Source: JAICJC01 sp963709425
GTDB lineage: Bacteria; Actinomycetota; Thermoleophilia; Gaiellales; JAICJC01
Reading direction: 5' to 3'
Assembly (NCBI GenBank): GCA_963709425.1
Contig: CAVPWG010000005.1
Location: forward strand, 310,001 to 374,000
Length of the DNA: 64,000 bases
The notes below the pieces were generated by a model. The model had not been told where the DNA came from and ran no database searches. It saw nothing but the letters and a program-made list of their open reading frames with translations. Of the stretch, positions 1-9,803 are shown in pieces; the stretch's first letter is position 1, and every line of letters starts with the position of its first letter. A program made the translations under genes and the position numbers.

Positions 1-1544
1 GGCGCCACGAGCAGCTTCCGGAACTGCTGCGGCCGGCCGAAGCCCGTCATGTGGTTGAAGAGGTCGGCGACGTCGGAGGTGATCGCCTCGTCGTCGGTGA
101 AGAGGCCGAGATCCTCGTACAGGCGCGCGGTCACCCCGTTGTAGTTCCCGGTGCCGATGTGGGCGTAGCGGCGCAGGACGCCGCCCTCGCGCCGGATCAC
201 GAGCGTCGTCTTGGCGTGGATCTTGAGGTCACGGAACCCGTGGACGACATGCACGCCGGCCTGCTCCATCGCCCTCGACCACTCGATGTTCCGGCGCTCG
301 TCGAACCGGGCCTTCAGCTCGACCAGGCAAACGGCCTGCTTGGCGCGCTCGGCCGCCTCGATGAGCGCCGGCAGCAGCGCCGTGTCGTCGGACGTGCGGT
401 AGACCGTCGTCTTGACCCCCACGACGCCGTCGTCCTTGGCCGCTGCGCGGACGAAGGCCTCGACCGACGTCACGAACGACTCGTAGGGCAGGTGCACGAG
501 CAGGTCGTCGGCCCGGATCCGCGCGAAGAGGTCGCCCGCGGCCTCGGGATCCGCCAGCCGCGCGCGGGTCACCGGAATCCACGGTTCGTGCTTGAGCTCC
601 GGCCGGTCGAGATCGCCGATCTCGGCCAGGTCGGCCAGATCCATCAGCCCCGGCGTGTCATACACCTGCGCGTCGGTCACACCCAGGCCGCTGCAGAGCC
701 GCTCGCGCATCGCGACCGACATGCCGTCGGACACCTCGAGCCGCACGGCGTCCCCGAACCGGCGCCGCCGCAACTCCGACTCGACGGCCTCGAGCAGGTC
801 GTCGGCCTCGTCGGAGACCTCGAAGTCGGCATCGCGGGTGACGCGGAAGAGGCTCTGCTCGACGATCTCGATCCCGGGGAAGAGGCGATCCGAGAAATGC
901 GCGATGACCTCCTCGAGCGGCACCAGCCGCGTGCCCGGCCCGTCACCCACCGGGACGAACCGCGCCAGCCCCTCGGGCACCTTCACCCGGGCGAAGCGCT
1001 CCTCGCCGGTGACCGGGTCGCGCGCCAGAAAGCCGAGGCTGAGCGAGAGGCCGGAGATGTACGGAAACGGCTGTCCCGGCCCGACGGCGAGCGGCGTCAG
1101 CACCGGGTAGACGTTGCGGTCGAACCATTCGCCGACCGCCGCCTGCTCGTCCGCCGTGCAGCCCTCGAACGTGCAGATCTCGATGGCCTCGGCGCGCAAT
1201 GCCGGCACGAGGACGTTCTCCCACAGCTCGACCTGGCGCGCCCGCAGGGCGATGACGCGCTCCCGGATCTCGGCGAGGGCAACGGCGGGCGTCCGCCCAT
1301 CGGCCGACCGAACGGCCAGACCGGCCGCGATCTGACCCTCGAGGCCGGCCACACGGATCATGAAGAACTCGTCGAGCGTCGCGGCGACGATGGAGCACAT
1401 CCGCACGCGCTCGAGGAGCGGCCACGACTCGTCCTCGGCCAGCTCGAGGCACCGCCGATCCCAGTCGAGCCACGAGAGCTCGCGGTTCAGGTAGCGGTCG
1501 CCGGGGGCCTCCGGCGGGCGGATGACGGCAGCCAGCTCATCCAT
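1..1544 (-). CDS. ppk1: Polyphosphate kinase 1, 3' end outside window
   Basis: Cytoplasmic enzyme that reversibly polymerises the terminal phosphate of ATP into polyphosphate. About 514 codons are present; the usual length is near 690, so the C-terminal quarter lies beyond base 1. The N-terminal part carries the family's ELSWLDW motif near residue 20. A LKARFDE segment near residue 415 is followed about 25 residues later by KIHAK, whose His is the phosphorylated catalytic residue in the family. ATG at 1544 is chosen because homology begins immediately after it. It lies 45 bases below an acidic 103-residue gene on the same strand, so the two are probably cotranscribed. Confidence 0.93.
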   Translation of the reverse strand, partial: MDELAAVIRPPEAPGDRYLNRELSWLDWDRRCLELAEDESWPLLERVRMCSIVAATLDEFFMIRVAGLEGQIAAGLAVRSADGRTPAVALAEIRERVIALRARQVELWENVLVPALRAEAIEICTFEGCTADEQAAVGEWFDRNVYPVLTPLAVGPGQPFPYISGLSLSLGFLARDPVTGEERFARVKVPEGLARFVPVGDGPGTRLVPLEEVIAHFSDRLFPGIEIVEQSLFRVTRDADFEVSDEADDLLEAVESELRRRRFGDAVRLEVSDGMSVAMRERLCSGLGVTDAQVYDTPGLMDLADLAEIGDLDRPELKHEPWIPVTRARLADPEAAGDLFARIRADDLLVHLPYESFVTSVEAFVRAAAKDDGVVGVKTTVYRTSDDTALLPALIEAAERAKQAVCLVELKARFDERRNIEWSRAMEQAGVHVVHGFRDLKIHAKTTLVIRREGGVLRRYAHIGTGNYNGVTARLYEDLGLFTDDEAITSDVADLFNHMTGFGRPQQFRKLLVA

Positions 1545-1589
1545 GTGTGTGCGTGTCCCTCGTGCCCCGGGCGGTGCAGCAGCTGCGGT

Positions 1590-1901
1590 CTACTCCCAGG
1601 AGAATTCGGTGGCCTGGGTGGTCTCCATCCACCCTCGTGGCTGGCTGTCGGCGGCGACCGCCGGCATGGATTCGGTGTCGGCACCGATGTCGGCACCGAT
1701 GTCGGGGACCGCGGGGTGCTCGCCGGTTTCCTCCTCCTCGCGACGCGCGTCCGCCTCGGTCTTGAACAGCGGGTGGTTGTCGAACGGGTCGTCGTCCTGG
1801 AACTCCTCCAGCGGAAGATCATCGTCAAGATGCTGATTTCGCCGCTTCAGCTCGAGGTGATGCTCGATCGCGGAAGCAAACAGAGAGCCGCTCGTAGTCA
1901 T
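1590..1901 (-). CDS. Acidic small protein of unknown function
   Basis: 103 residues, very rich in Asp and Glu, with no signal peptide or membrane segment. I do not recognise a family. ATG at 1901 follows a good ribosome binding site (GGGAGGA, about 6 bases upstream). A TACACT box on the minus strand (1954-1949) could be its -10. A 12-base unit (GCACCGATGTCG, 1681-1704) is repeated exactly in tandem and encodes two IGAD repeats, which suggests slippage in a flexible linker. It is probably the first gene of a transcript with ppk1. Confidence 0.7.
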   Translation of the reverse strand: MTTSGSLFASAIEHHLELKRRNQHLDDDLPLEEFQDDDPFDNHPLFKTEADARREEEETGEHPAVPDIGADIGADTESMPAVAADSQPRGWMETTQATEFSWE

Positions 1902-2014
1902 CCACCGTCCTCCCGATCAGTGGTCACTGGCACGAAAACGCGACGCCAAGTGTACCAAGCGATCGGGCGATCCGTCCGGTAGGGGACGTCCGCGTTGGGC
2001 GATTCACCACCGGT

Positions 2015-3898
2015 TCACCAAGCCTCGGCGACGGTCACGTGGTTCTTGCCGTCCCGCTTGGCCTGGTAGAGCGCGGCGTCGGCGGATGCGATCAGGTCGA
2101 TCTGCGTCATCGAGTCCTCGGGGCCCGCGGCGACGCCGAAGCTGGCCGTGATGCCCTCGATCTCGTCAGCGCCGAACCGGATCGGCCGCGTCGCGATCTC
2201 GCGCCGGAGGCGCTCGGCGAGCTGGGCGGCGCCGTCCTGCGCCGTCTGCGGCAGGAGGATCGCGAACTCCTCGCCACCGTACCGCGCCGCCATGTCGATC
2301 TCGCGGATCAGCTCGGCGAGCGTGGTGGCCACGCCGTGCAGGACGGCGTCGCCGGCGAGGTGGCCGCGGGTGTCGTTGATCTGCTTGAAGTCGTCGATGT
2401 CGAGGAGGATCAGCGAGAGCGGCGTTCCGAACCGCTGGGAACGCTCGTACTCCCGCCCCAGCACCTCGTAGAACTGGCGCCGGTTCGCGAGGCCGGTCAG
2501 CGCGTCGGTGACCGCCTGGCGCTCGACGACGCGGTGCAGCCGGGCGTTCTCGATCGCGACGCCGGCCTGGACGGCGAGCGCCGAGAGGGACTCGATGTCG
2601 TCATCTCCGAAGCCGCCGTCCTCCGGATCGACGGTCGTGACGAGGCCGAGCAGCTGGTGCTCGCGCAGGATCGGGACGGCGAGCATCGCGCGCGGCGCCT
2701 GGATCACGCGCGGCTCGTGCGCCGAGAGCGCCTCTCCCTCGAGGCCGATCCCGGCGGCGACGACCATGGGCAGGTCGGTGCGCGACCCGCGCGCCGTGCC
2801 GATCCGGGCCTGCTCGATCGCCTCTCCCCGCTCGGGGTCATACAGGAGGAGCCGTCCGCCACGGGCTCTGGTCGCCTGCACCGCCGTGTCGAGGACGGCG
2901 CCGACGAGCGCGTTCAGGTCGTGCGTGGCGGCCAGCGTCTCGCCGTAGCGCTGGAGCGTCTCCTTGAACCGGCCCCGCTCGGCCTCGAGCTCGCCGACCC
3001 GCGATGAGAGCTCACCCGAGATCTGGTCGATGGCGGCGCCGAGCTGGTCGAGCTCGTCTCCTCGGGTGCCGCCCCGGGCGAGCACCATCGCGCGCTCGGC
3101 CAGGTCGTTCAGCGCCCTCGACATCCAGTCGGCTGCGGCGAATGCCAGGACGCCGACGATGAGGGCGAGCAGGATCAGCGGCACCAGGATCCGAAGGCGC
3201 TGTGAGTCGATCGCGTCGTCGAGGGCGGAGCGCGGATACATCGCGACGATCGAGCAGCCCTTCACGCTGCATGGCACGCCCTGGCTCAGCGTCCGCATCG
3301 CCACACCCGCAATCGTGGCGTCGCTCGCCTGGCCGACGCCGATTCCCTGGACCGGCCCGGCGCCCGTGCCGCCGGTCGAGGCGACCAGACGCCCCTTCGC
3401 GACGAGTCCGATGCTCTGGAGCGACTGGTTCAGGCTCGGGCTGTCTGGGGTGAACCGGTCGAGGAGGTCGGCGCTGAAGGGAACCGCCACGACCACCCGG
3501 CAGCCGGCGCACCCATCGATCGCCACGTGCCCTTCCAGATACGGCCCCGGGGGTGGGCGTCCAACCGTGGCCTTGCCGTCTCGCTCGATGAGCACCCGGG
3601 TGCCCTGGGAGCTGGTCGGGAGGTAGCTCTGGAGCCTGGCGGTAGTGAGCGTCGGAGCCGTGGAGCTGGCGGCGATCTGCACATCGCGACGGCCGGCGAT
3701 TGTGGCCGCGGTGGTTTGGGCCTGAGCCACCTGAGCCGCATACGCCTGACCGCCCGCCGTCGCGGCGGTCACAAGACCGCTGTCGACGTTGGAGACCTTG
3801 TTCTCCTCGAGCAGGCGCAGCACGAGGAACCCGGCGGCCACCAGAGGTACCAGCGCCAGCCCGATCAGCACGATGGAAAGCTTGTGACGAAACCGCAC
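2015..3898 (-). CDS. Membrane-bound diguanylate cyclase (sensor-HAMP-GAF-GGDEF)
   Basis: Makes cyclic di-GMP from two GTP in response to an extracellular signal. 627 residues: TM1 about 8-28, an extracytoplasmic sensor of about 200 residues (Cache-like, not certain), TM2 about 236-258, a HAMP-like linker, a GAF domain about 325-455 and a C-terminal GGDEF domain. The active-site loop reads GGEEF and has an REID inhibitory site five residues upstream, so both activity and product inhibition are expected. GTG start at 3898 has GGGAG upstream. Two Cys in the sensor (CAGC) and two more (CSVKGC) could form disulphides or a redox switch. Single gene with its own promoter region (3899-4038). Confidence 0.93.
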   Translation of the reverse strand: MRFRHKLSIVLIGLALVPLVAAGFLVLRLLEENKVSNVDSGLVTAATAGGQAYAAQVAQAQTTAATIAGRRDVQIAASSTAPTLTTARLQSYLPTSSQGTRVLIERDGKATVGRPPPGPYLEGHVAIDGCAGCRVVVAVPFSADLLDRFTPDSPSLNQSLQSIGLVAKGRLVASTGGTGAGPVQGIGVGQASDATIAGVAMRTLSQGVPCSVKGCSIVAMYPRSALDDAIDSQRLRILVPLILLALIVGVLAFAAADWMSRALNDLAERAMVLARGGTRGDELDQLGAAIDQISGELSSRVGELEAERGRFKETLQRYGETLAATHDLNALVGAVLDTAVQATRARGGRLLLYDPERGEAIEQARIGTARGSRTDLPMVVAAGIGLEGEALSAHEPRVIQAPRAMLAVPILREHQLLGLVTTVDPEDGGFGDDDIESLSALAVQAGVAIENARLHRVVERQAVTDALTGLANRRQFYEVLGREYERSQRFGTPLSLILLDIDDFKQINDTRGHLAGDAVLHGVATTLAELIREIDMAARYGGEEFAILLPQTAQDGAAQLAERLRREIATRPIRFGADEIEGITASFGVAAGPEDSMTQIDLIASADAALYQAKRDGKNHVTVAEAW

Positions 3899-4038
3899 CT
3901 GTGGCGCTCCCGGGAAAGGCCCATCCGTGGGCGTGATCGATTTTATCCGGCGATTGGCACGCCGCCTCCCCCGGACGGGGGATGCCCGTCAGGCGGAGTT
4001 CCACCGCACGCGCCGCGTTCCTGCCGCCGGGCCTCGGC

Positions 4039-5019
4039 TCAGTAGGCGGCGAGCTCGCGGGCCGCCCGGAGGATGTCTTCCTCGGTCGGCAGATACTCGT
4101 GCTCGAGCACGGGCGTGAAGGGGATCGGCGTGTCGATCGCCGCGACCCGGGTCACGGGCGCGTCGAGCTGCTCAAAGGCCTCCTGGGCGACGATCGCCGC
4201 CACCTCGGCGCCGAACCCGCCGGTCAGGTTGTCCTCGTGCACGATCATGGCCTTGCCGGTCTTGCGGACAGACGTCAGCACGGCCTCGCGATCGAGCGGC
4301 ACGAGCGTGCGCAGGTCGATCACCTCGACCGATGTGCCCTCCGCGGCGAGCGTGTCCGCGACGGCCAGCGACAGCTGCACCGTCGAGGCGTACGTGATGA
4401 TCGAGATGTCGGTGCCGGCCCGAGCGACGCGCGCCTTGCCGATCGGCACGATCCCGCCGTCGGCCCCGGTGGGGACGTCGGCCTTCTCGCGCCGGTAGAG
4501 GAACTTGTGCTCGCAGAACACGACCGGGTTCGGATCCTGGATCGACGCGCGCAGAAGGCCGTACGCGTCGGTGGCGGTCGCGGGGCACACGATCTTGAGG
4601 CCGGCATGGTGGTGGAACCAGGCCTCGACGTTCTCGGAGTGGTACGGGCCGCCGCCGACGCCGCCGCCGTTGGGGCAGCGCACGACCAGCGGAACCGCCC
4701 AGCCGATGCGGTAGTGCATCTTGGCGGCGCAGGTGACGATCTGGTCGAACGCGATCGAGACGAAGTCGCCGAACTGCATCTCGGCGACGGGGCGCTGGCC
4801 GGCCATCGCCGCGCCGATCGCGACGCCCGCGATGCCCGCCTCGGCCACCGGGGTGTCGATCGAGCGGAGCTCGCCGTAGGCCTGCTGCAGCCCCTTCGTG
4901 GCGCCGAAGGCCCCACCCTGGCGGCCGACGTCCTCGCCCATGCAGAACACGCGCGGATCGACCTCCATCTCGTCGTGGAGGGCGGCGTTGATCGCCTCGA
5001 GGTACGTCAGCTCGGGCAC
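4039..5019 (-). CDS. 2-oxoacid dehydrogenase E1 component, beta subunit
   Basis: Beta half of the thiamine-diphosphate heterotetramer that decarboxylates pyruvate, acetoin or branched-chain 2-oxoacids and hands the acyl group to lipoyl E2. 326 residues, the usual length. Transketolase pyrimidine-binding domain about 1-175 (FCMGEDVG, EAGIAGVAIGAAMAG) and C-terminal domain about 200-320. GTG at 5019 lies 2 bases after the alpha stop, and its binding site GGAGGA is inside the last alpha codons, so alpha and beta are translationally linked. Substrate cannot be read from sequence. No E2 or E3 gene is in the window. Confidence 0.93.
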   Translation of the reverse strand: MPELTYLEAINAALHDEMEVDPRVFCMGEDVGRQGGAFGATKGLQQAYGELRSIDTPVAEAGIAGVAIGAAMAGQRPVAEMQFGDFVSIAFDQIVTCAAKMHYRIGWAVPLVVRCPNGGGVGGGPYHSENVEAWFHHHAGLKIVCPATATDAYGLLRASIQDPNPVVFCEHKFLYRREKADVPTGADGGIVPIGKARVARAGTDISIITYASTVQLSLAVADTLAAEGTSVEVIDLRTLVPLDREAVLTSVRKTGKAMIVHEDNLTGGFGAEVAAIVAQEAFEQLDAPVTRVAAIDTPIPFTPVLEHEYLPTEEDILRAARELAAY

Positions 5020-5021
5020 GT

Positions 5022-6050
5022 CTATTCCTCCTCCGCGAAGACGCCCAGGTGGGCCTCCTCGGGGCTCGGGTACCCGTCGTCCTCGGCCTGCTCGACCGCG
5101 GCGCGCACCTCGTCGCGCACCTGCTCGCGGATGCGCTCGAGCCGCGCCTCGGAGATCTCGCGCTCCTCGAGCAGCGTGGCCTCGGCGCGCTTGATCGGAT
5201 CCTTGTCCGACCATTCGGCGAGCACCTCCATCGGCATGTAGCTCTCGTACTTGTCGTGGGCCGCGTGCCCGCCCATGCGGTAGGTCTTGCACTCGACGAA
5301 CTGCGGGCCGCCGCCGGCCCGCGCGGCATCGACCGACGCCTTCATCGCGGCGTAGACGGCGAACACGTCGTTGCCGTCGACCGAGACCGCCGGGATGCCG
5401 TACGCCGCAGCCTTCTTGTGCAGGTCGGTCACCTTGGTCTGCTTCGAGATCGGCGTCGAGTAGCCCCATCCGTTGTTCTCGGCGACGAACACCGCGGGCA
5501 CCTCGAGCACGGCCGCCATGTTCAGGCCCTCGTGGAAGTCCCCACGCGATGTGGCGGCGTCGCCGAAGCTGGTGAGCGCCACGCGCTTCTCGTTGCGCTG
5601 CTTGTAGGCCAGGGCGGCGCCGACGGTGAGCGGGATCATGTCGGCCATGTGCGACACCTGGCACGGGATGTTCCATTCGCGGCCGCCGATGTGGAGGTTG
5701 CCGTCCTTGCCGCGCGTCGTCGAGCCGGCCTTGCCCATGAACTGGGCGAAGATTCGCCACACGGGGACGCCGTGCACGAGGTAGGAGCCCAGATCGCGGA
5801 TCCAGGGCGAGAGCCAGTCGCCGCTCTCGCCACGCTCGAGCGGGAGCGCGATCCCGACGGCGATGCCCTCCTGGCCGCGGCCGGTGTAGTAGCTGCCCGG
5901 CAGCTTGCCCTGGCGGTACAGGTTGAGCGCCCGCTCCTCGACCCCACGCGTGAGCGTCATCCAGTAGTACAGGTCGAGCGCGAGGTCGTCGGAGACCTCG
6001 ACCGGAGGCAGGTCGGGGACGGCTGAAATCTTGCGGGCGGGGGACGTCAC
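5022..6050 (-). CDS. 2-oxoacid dehydrogenase E1 component, alpha subunit
   Basis: Alpha half of the same E1 enzyme, 342 residues. SYYTGRGQEG near residue 65 and the TPP/Mg motif FGDAATSRGDFHEGLN...ENN near 170-200 are clear; the motif begins GDA rather than GDG. GTG at 6050 (VTSPARKIS) is preferred to in-frame ATGs further up, because the family N-terminus aligns from here and the longer version would run through a palindromic promoter region. A paralogue of this subunit sits alone at 56190, so the genome has at least two E1 alpha proteins. Confidence 0.92.
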   Translation of the reverse strand: MTSPARKISAVPDLPPVEVSDDLALDLYYWMTLTRGVEERALNLYRQGKLPGSYYTGRGQEGIAVGIALPLERGESGDWLSPWIRDLGSYLVHGVPVWRIFAQFMGKAGSTTRGKDGNLHIGGREWNIPCQVSHMADMIPLTVGAALAYKQRNEKRVALTSFGDAATSRGDFHEGLNMAAVLEVPAVFVAENNGWGYSTPISKQTKVTDLHKKAAAYGIPAVSVDGNDVFAVYAAMKASVDAARAGGGPQFVECKTYRMGGHAAHDKYESYMPMEVLAEWSDKDPIKRAEATLLEEREISEARLERIREQVRDEVRAAVEQAEDDGYPSPEEAHLGVFAEEE

Positions 6051-6061
6051 AGGCGCGTTAT

Positions 6062-6075
6062 CGGCAGATCTGCCG
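6062..6075. promoter_or_regulatory. Palindromic operator candidate between E1 alpha and MMPL genes
   Basis: CGGCAGATCTGCCG is a perfect 14-base palindrome placed 12 bases upstream of the E1 alpha start, in the divergent region shared with the MMPL transporter. Its size and position fit a dimeric repressor site. The regulator is unknown. Confidence 0.4.
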
Positions 6076-6282
6076 GTGATACAAGGGGCAGTGTAGTGGC
6101 GGCCTCCGCGGGTGTCGGCGGACCCGGCACAAAGAGATCTACGCCTAAAGCCCGCCACCGGATCGCCGAATCCGCTGCCGATGGCGCTTCGCACATCCGC
6201 CCTCCCGTCGTCCACCGCCGCTCCCGGAACTCCTGCAAGATTGGTGCCTGACCCCGATTTTGCACGCCACTATCGTGCGGCC

Positions 6283-8424
6283 GTGGGACGTGCCCTGGTA
6301 CGGATCAGCCGCGCCGCCGCCAGGCGGCGGTGGGCCTTCGTGCTCGCCTGGGTGGCGCTGCTCGTCCTGGCACTGCCCTTCGCCGGGCGGGCCCAGTCCA
6401 AGCTCTCGAACGGGGGCTTCGAGGTTCCCGGGGCCGAGTCGCAGCGGAACCTCGCCTACTTCGAGCACCTGCCGCGCTACGGCGCGCAACCGTTCACGCT
6501 CCTCGTCTCGGCCCCCACCCCCGAGGCTGCGGCAGCGCGGCTCGCGGCCGTGCACCGCGAGGCGCTTGCGGTTGACGACCGCATCCGCTTCACCACCGCC
6601 CCGACGTCCTCGACGGACGGGCGCACCCGTGCGGTCACCGGATACGCGTCGGTCTCGCAGAACGAGGCGCTCGCGATCAGCCGCCGGCTGGCCGACCGCG
6701 TCCAGGTGACCGACGGCTCGACGCGGGTGTACGTCCTCGGCGCGCCCGCCCTCTACGCCTCCTTCCAGCGGATCATCGAGTCCGACCTGGCGCGCGCGGA
6801 GGCCCTCACGGCCCCCTTCATCGCGATCGTCCTCGTCGCCCTCTTCGGCGCGCTCGTCGCGGCGACGCTGCCGCTCGCACTCGCGATCGCATCCGTCGTC
6901 ATCACGTTCGGGGCGGTCTTCTTCGCCGCGTCGGCCACGGAGATGTCGGTCTTCGTGACGACGATGGTGTCGATGATCGGGATCGGCGTCGCCGTCGACT
7001 ACTCGATGTTCGTCCTCGCCCGGTTCCGCGAGGAGCTCGAGGCCGGCGCCACGCCCGACGACGCGGTCGACACGGCGATGCGGACGTCGGGCACGGCCGT
7101 CGTCTTCTCCGGCCTCACGGTCGTCCTGTCCTTGCTGGCACTGTGGCTCGTGCCGGTGCGGGCCGTGCAGTCGATGGCGGCGGGGGCCATGATGGTGGTG
7201 ACGGTCGCCGTCCTGGCGTCGTCGACGCTGCTCCCGGCCCTCCTGCACCTGCTCGGGCGACGCGTCGACCGCGGCCGGATCCGCCGCCGCGCGCGCGACG
7301 AGCGGGACGGGCGAGGCGAGTTCTGGGCCCACTGGGTCGGGCGGATCATGCGCCGCCCGCTCCTCTGGTTCTGCGCGTCGGCGGGACTCCTGATCGTGCT
7401 CACGCTGCCCGCGATCTCGCTCGCGACCGACAACCGCACGCTCGAGCAGATGCCGCGGTCGTCGCCGATCGTCGCCGGGAACGACATCCTGTCGTCGCAG
7501 ATCACCGGGCCGGGGCAGGGCGAGGCCGGGGCGATCTCGATCCTCGTCCGCCCGATCTCAGGAGACGCCTCCGCGCTCGCCCCCGACGTGCGCCGCCTCG
7601 CCGCGGAGGTCGCGCGCGACCCGCTCGTCCAGGGAACCAGGATCCGGCGGCTCGGAAACGCGCTCACCATCCAGGCGCTGATCCGCGTCGACCCCGAGTC
7701 GGAGCCGGCCGAGAACACCATCGTCCCGCGCCTTCGGGCGGCGATCCACTCCGACCCGATCGAGCGGGAGGCGACGGTGGACGTGGGCGGCGTCTCGGCC
7801 TTCAACTACGACCTGAACCAGGAGGTCGGCTCCGACCTGTGGATGGTGATCGCCGCGGTCCTCGTGCTCGCGTACGCGGTGCTGCTCGTGCTCCTGCGAT
7901 CGGTGCTCCTGCCGCTCAAGGCGGTCGTGATGAACCTGCTCTCCGTGGGAGCGGCCTACGGCGTGATCGTCGCGATCTTCCAGTGGGGCTGGCTCGACTT
8001 CACCGGTTTTCACCATCTCGGCCACCTGAACACCATCAACCCGTCGCTCATCCTCGCGATCACGTTCGGGCTCTCGATGGACTACGAGGTGTTCCTCCTC
8101 ACGCGCATCCGCGAGCGGTACGACCTGCACGGATCGAACGAGCGGGCCGTGGCCGAGGGCATCGCGTCCTCCGCCCGGATCATCACGTCGGCGGCGGCGA
8201 TCATGGTCGTCGTGTTCGGGTCGTTCGCGCTGACCGGCGTGCCGACGATCAAGGAGGTGGGCGTCGGGCTGGCGTCTGCGATCGCGATCGACGCGACGAT
8301 CACGCGGCTCGTCCTGGTCCCGGCCACGATGCGGCTCCTGGGGGACTGGAACTGGTGGCTCCCGGCCTGGCTCGATCGCCACCTTCCCCAGCTCGCGCAC
8401 GAGGTGCCCGCATCCGGCGACTAG
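6283..8424 (+). CDS. MMPL family (RND-type) transporter
   Basis: Inner-membrane transporter of the MMPL/SSD family, which in actinobacteria often exports lipids or drugs. 713 residues from GTG 6283: TM1 at about 14-34, an extracellular domain to about 165, then five clustered TM segments, a second extracellular domain and five more TM segments, the expected two-fold repeat. The start is set by analogy to relatives, whose N-terminus is a short basic stretch before TM1. Earlier in-frame starts (6112, 6181) would add a proline/alanine-rich tail and are possible. No clear ribosome binding site. Substrate unknown. Confidence 0.88.
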   Translation: MGRALVRISRAAARRRWAFVLAWVALLVLALPFAGRAQSKLSNGGFEVPGAESQRNLAYFEHLPRYGAQPFTLLVSAPTPEAAAARLAAVHREALAVDDRIRFTTAPTSSTDGRTRAVTGYASVSQNEALAISRRLADRVQVTDGSTRVYVLGAPALYASFQRIIESDLARAEALTAPFIAIVLVALFGALVAATLPLALAIASVVITFGAVFFAASATEMSVFVTTMVSMIGIGVAVDYSMFVLARFREELEAGATPDDAVDTAMRTSGTAVVFSGLTVVLSLLALWLVPVRAVQSMAAGAMMVVTVAVLASSTLLPALLHLLGRRVDRGRIRRRARDERDGRGEFWAHWVGRIMRRPLLWFCASAGLLIVLTLPAISLATDNRTLEQMPRSSPIVAGNDILSSQITGPGQGEAGAISILVRPISGDASALAPDVRRLAAEVARDPLVQGTRIRRLGNALTIQALIRVDPESEPAENTIVPRLRAAIHSDPIEREATVDVGGVSAFNYDLNQEVGSDLWMVIAAVLVLAYAVLLVLLRSVLLPLKAVVMNLLSVGAAYGVIVAIFQWGWLDFTGFHHLGHLNTINPSLILAITFGLSMDYEVFLLTRIRERYDLHGSNERAVAEGIASSARIITSAAAIMVVVFGSFALTGVPTIKEVGVGLASAIAIDATITRLVLVPATMRLLGDWNWWLPAWLDRHLPQLAHEVPASGD

Positions 8425-8441
8425 CGCGGCGTGGCCCGCCC

Positions 8442-9803
8442 GTGCGCGACTACGACGTCGTCATCGCCGGAGGCGGGGTCGTGGGGTGTGCGATCGCCCG
8501 CCGGCTCTCGCTCACCACCGCCCGCGTTGCCCTGGTCGAGGCCACCGACGATGTCGGCGAGGGCGCGTCGAAGGGCAACACCGGCATCGCCACCTGCGGC
8601 GCCGACTGTCCGCCCGGCTCGCTCGAGGCCGAGCTCGTCACGCGCTCGAGCCCGGGATGGGAGGCGCTGTGCGCGACGCTCGACACCCCTTTCCGGCGGA
8701 TCGGCCGGCTGACGGTCGCCCGCACGGCCGAGGAGGAGCGCGGGCTCGGGCAATTGCTGGAGAACGCCCGCGCCAACGGCTGCGACGCCACGATCGTGGG
8801 TGGTGAGGCAGCTCGGGCGATCGAGCCGATGGTCGCACCGTCCGCCCGAGCGGCGCTCCATGTGCCCGGCGACGGGATCGTCGACCCGCTCCGGCTCACG
8901 ATCGGCTACGCCGAGCTGGCAGCCCGAAACGGTGTCGAGGTGCTGCTCGGCTCACCGGTCACCGACGTTCGGGCAAGCGGCGAGCGCCTGACCCATCTCG
9001 AGACGCCACACGGCCCGCTCGGCGCCCGGTTCGTCGTGAATGCCGCCGGGATCGAGGCCGACACGATCTCGCAGCTCGCCGGCGGAGAGCCGTTCTCGAC
9101 CTGGCCGCGGCAGGGTCAGTTCTGGCTGCTCGACCGCGAGATCGGGGCGAGATTGGGGGCGATTGTGGGCGGCGTCCCGACCGCCCAGAGCCGCGGCGTC
9201 CACTGCGTGCCGACGACGCACGGGTCGCTGCTGCTCGGGCCGACCGCGCGGGGCGGCGCCGACCGAAGCGACCGGGCCGTCGACGCGGCGTCCCTCGACG
9301 CGATCTTCGCCGCAGCCCGGCGGCTCGTCCCGGAGCTCGAGCGGCGGTGGGCGATCAAGACGTTCGCGGCCAACCGGCCGGCGTCCGAGCCGGGATATCG
9401 GATCGGCATCGACCGAAACCGCCCGAACCTGGTGCACGCCGCGGGCATCCGCTCGACCGGCGTGTCGTCGTCGCCGGCGCTCGCCGAGCACGTGCACGAG
9501 ATCCTGGCCCGGGCCGGAGCGCCGGTGCAGGACGAGCGCCCCGGGGCGATGACCGCCCTCGAGCCCGTGCCACGGCTCCTGGGCCACCCCGACCCGGCCG
9601 CCCTCTTCGCCCGCGACCCCGCCTACGGCGAGGTCGTCTGCGTGTGCGAGCAGGTGACCGCCGCCGAGATCGCCGCGGCGTTTCGCATGCGCCTGCGGCC
9701 GCGGTCCGTCGCCGGCCTCCGCAAGCGGACGCATGCGACCGCCGGGCGCTGCCAGGGTGCCATGTGTCTAGGGGATTGCGTTCGTCGTCTGGCGGCCGGA
9801 TGA
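8442..9803 (+). CDS. FAD-dependent dehydrogenase with C-terminal BFD [2Fe-2S] domain
   Basis: 453 residues. An N-terminal Rossmann FAD motif (AGGGVVGCAIARRL) and DAO-type fold run to about residue 370, as in GlpA-type glycerol-3-phosphate dehydrogenases and amino-acid or opine oxidases. The tail has a bacterioferritin-ferredoxin type cluster site: CVCE near 402 and CxxxxC (CQGAMC) near 440. GTG at 8442 is 17 bases below the MMPL stop. Its stop overlaps the next start (ATGA), so the two flavoproteins are translationally coupled and likely form one complex, as in HcnBC or GlpAB. Substrate not determinable. Confidence 0.85.
   Translation: MRDYDVVIAGGGVVGCAIARRLSLTTARVALVEATDDVGEGASKGNTGIATCGADCPPGSLEAELVTRSSPGWEALCATLDTPFRRIGRLTVARTAEEERGLGQLLENARANGCDATIVGGEAARAIEPMVAPSARAALHVPGDGIVDPLRLTIGYAELAARNGVEVLLGSPVTDVRASGERLTHLETPHGPLGARFVVNAAGIEADTISQLAGGEPFSTWPRQGQFWLLDREIGARLGAIVGGVPTAQSRGVHCVPTTHGSLLLGPTARGGADRSDRAVDAASLDAIFAAARRLVPELERRWAIKTFAANRPASEPGYRIGIDRNRPNLVHAAGIRSTGVSSSPALAEHVHEILARAGAPVQDERPGAMTALEPVPRLLGHPDPAALFARDPAYGEVVCVCEQVTAAEIAAAFRMRLRPRSVAGLRKRTHATAGRCQGAMCLGDCVRRLAAG

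Noticed and set aside
1681..1704. Tandem repeat as a CRISPR or minisatellite
   Set aside because: Only two units of 12 bases, in frame within a coding sequence. Simple slippage is enough.
51..1982. 643-codon open frame on the plus strand opposite ppk1 and the acidic protein gene
   Set aside because: It is antisense to a clear PPK1 sequence, Arg/Ala/Gly/His-rich and without family signature. Long antisense frames are a by-product of very high GC.
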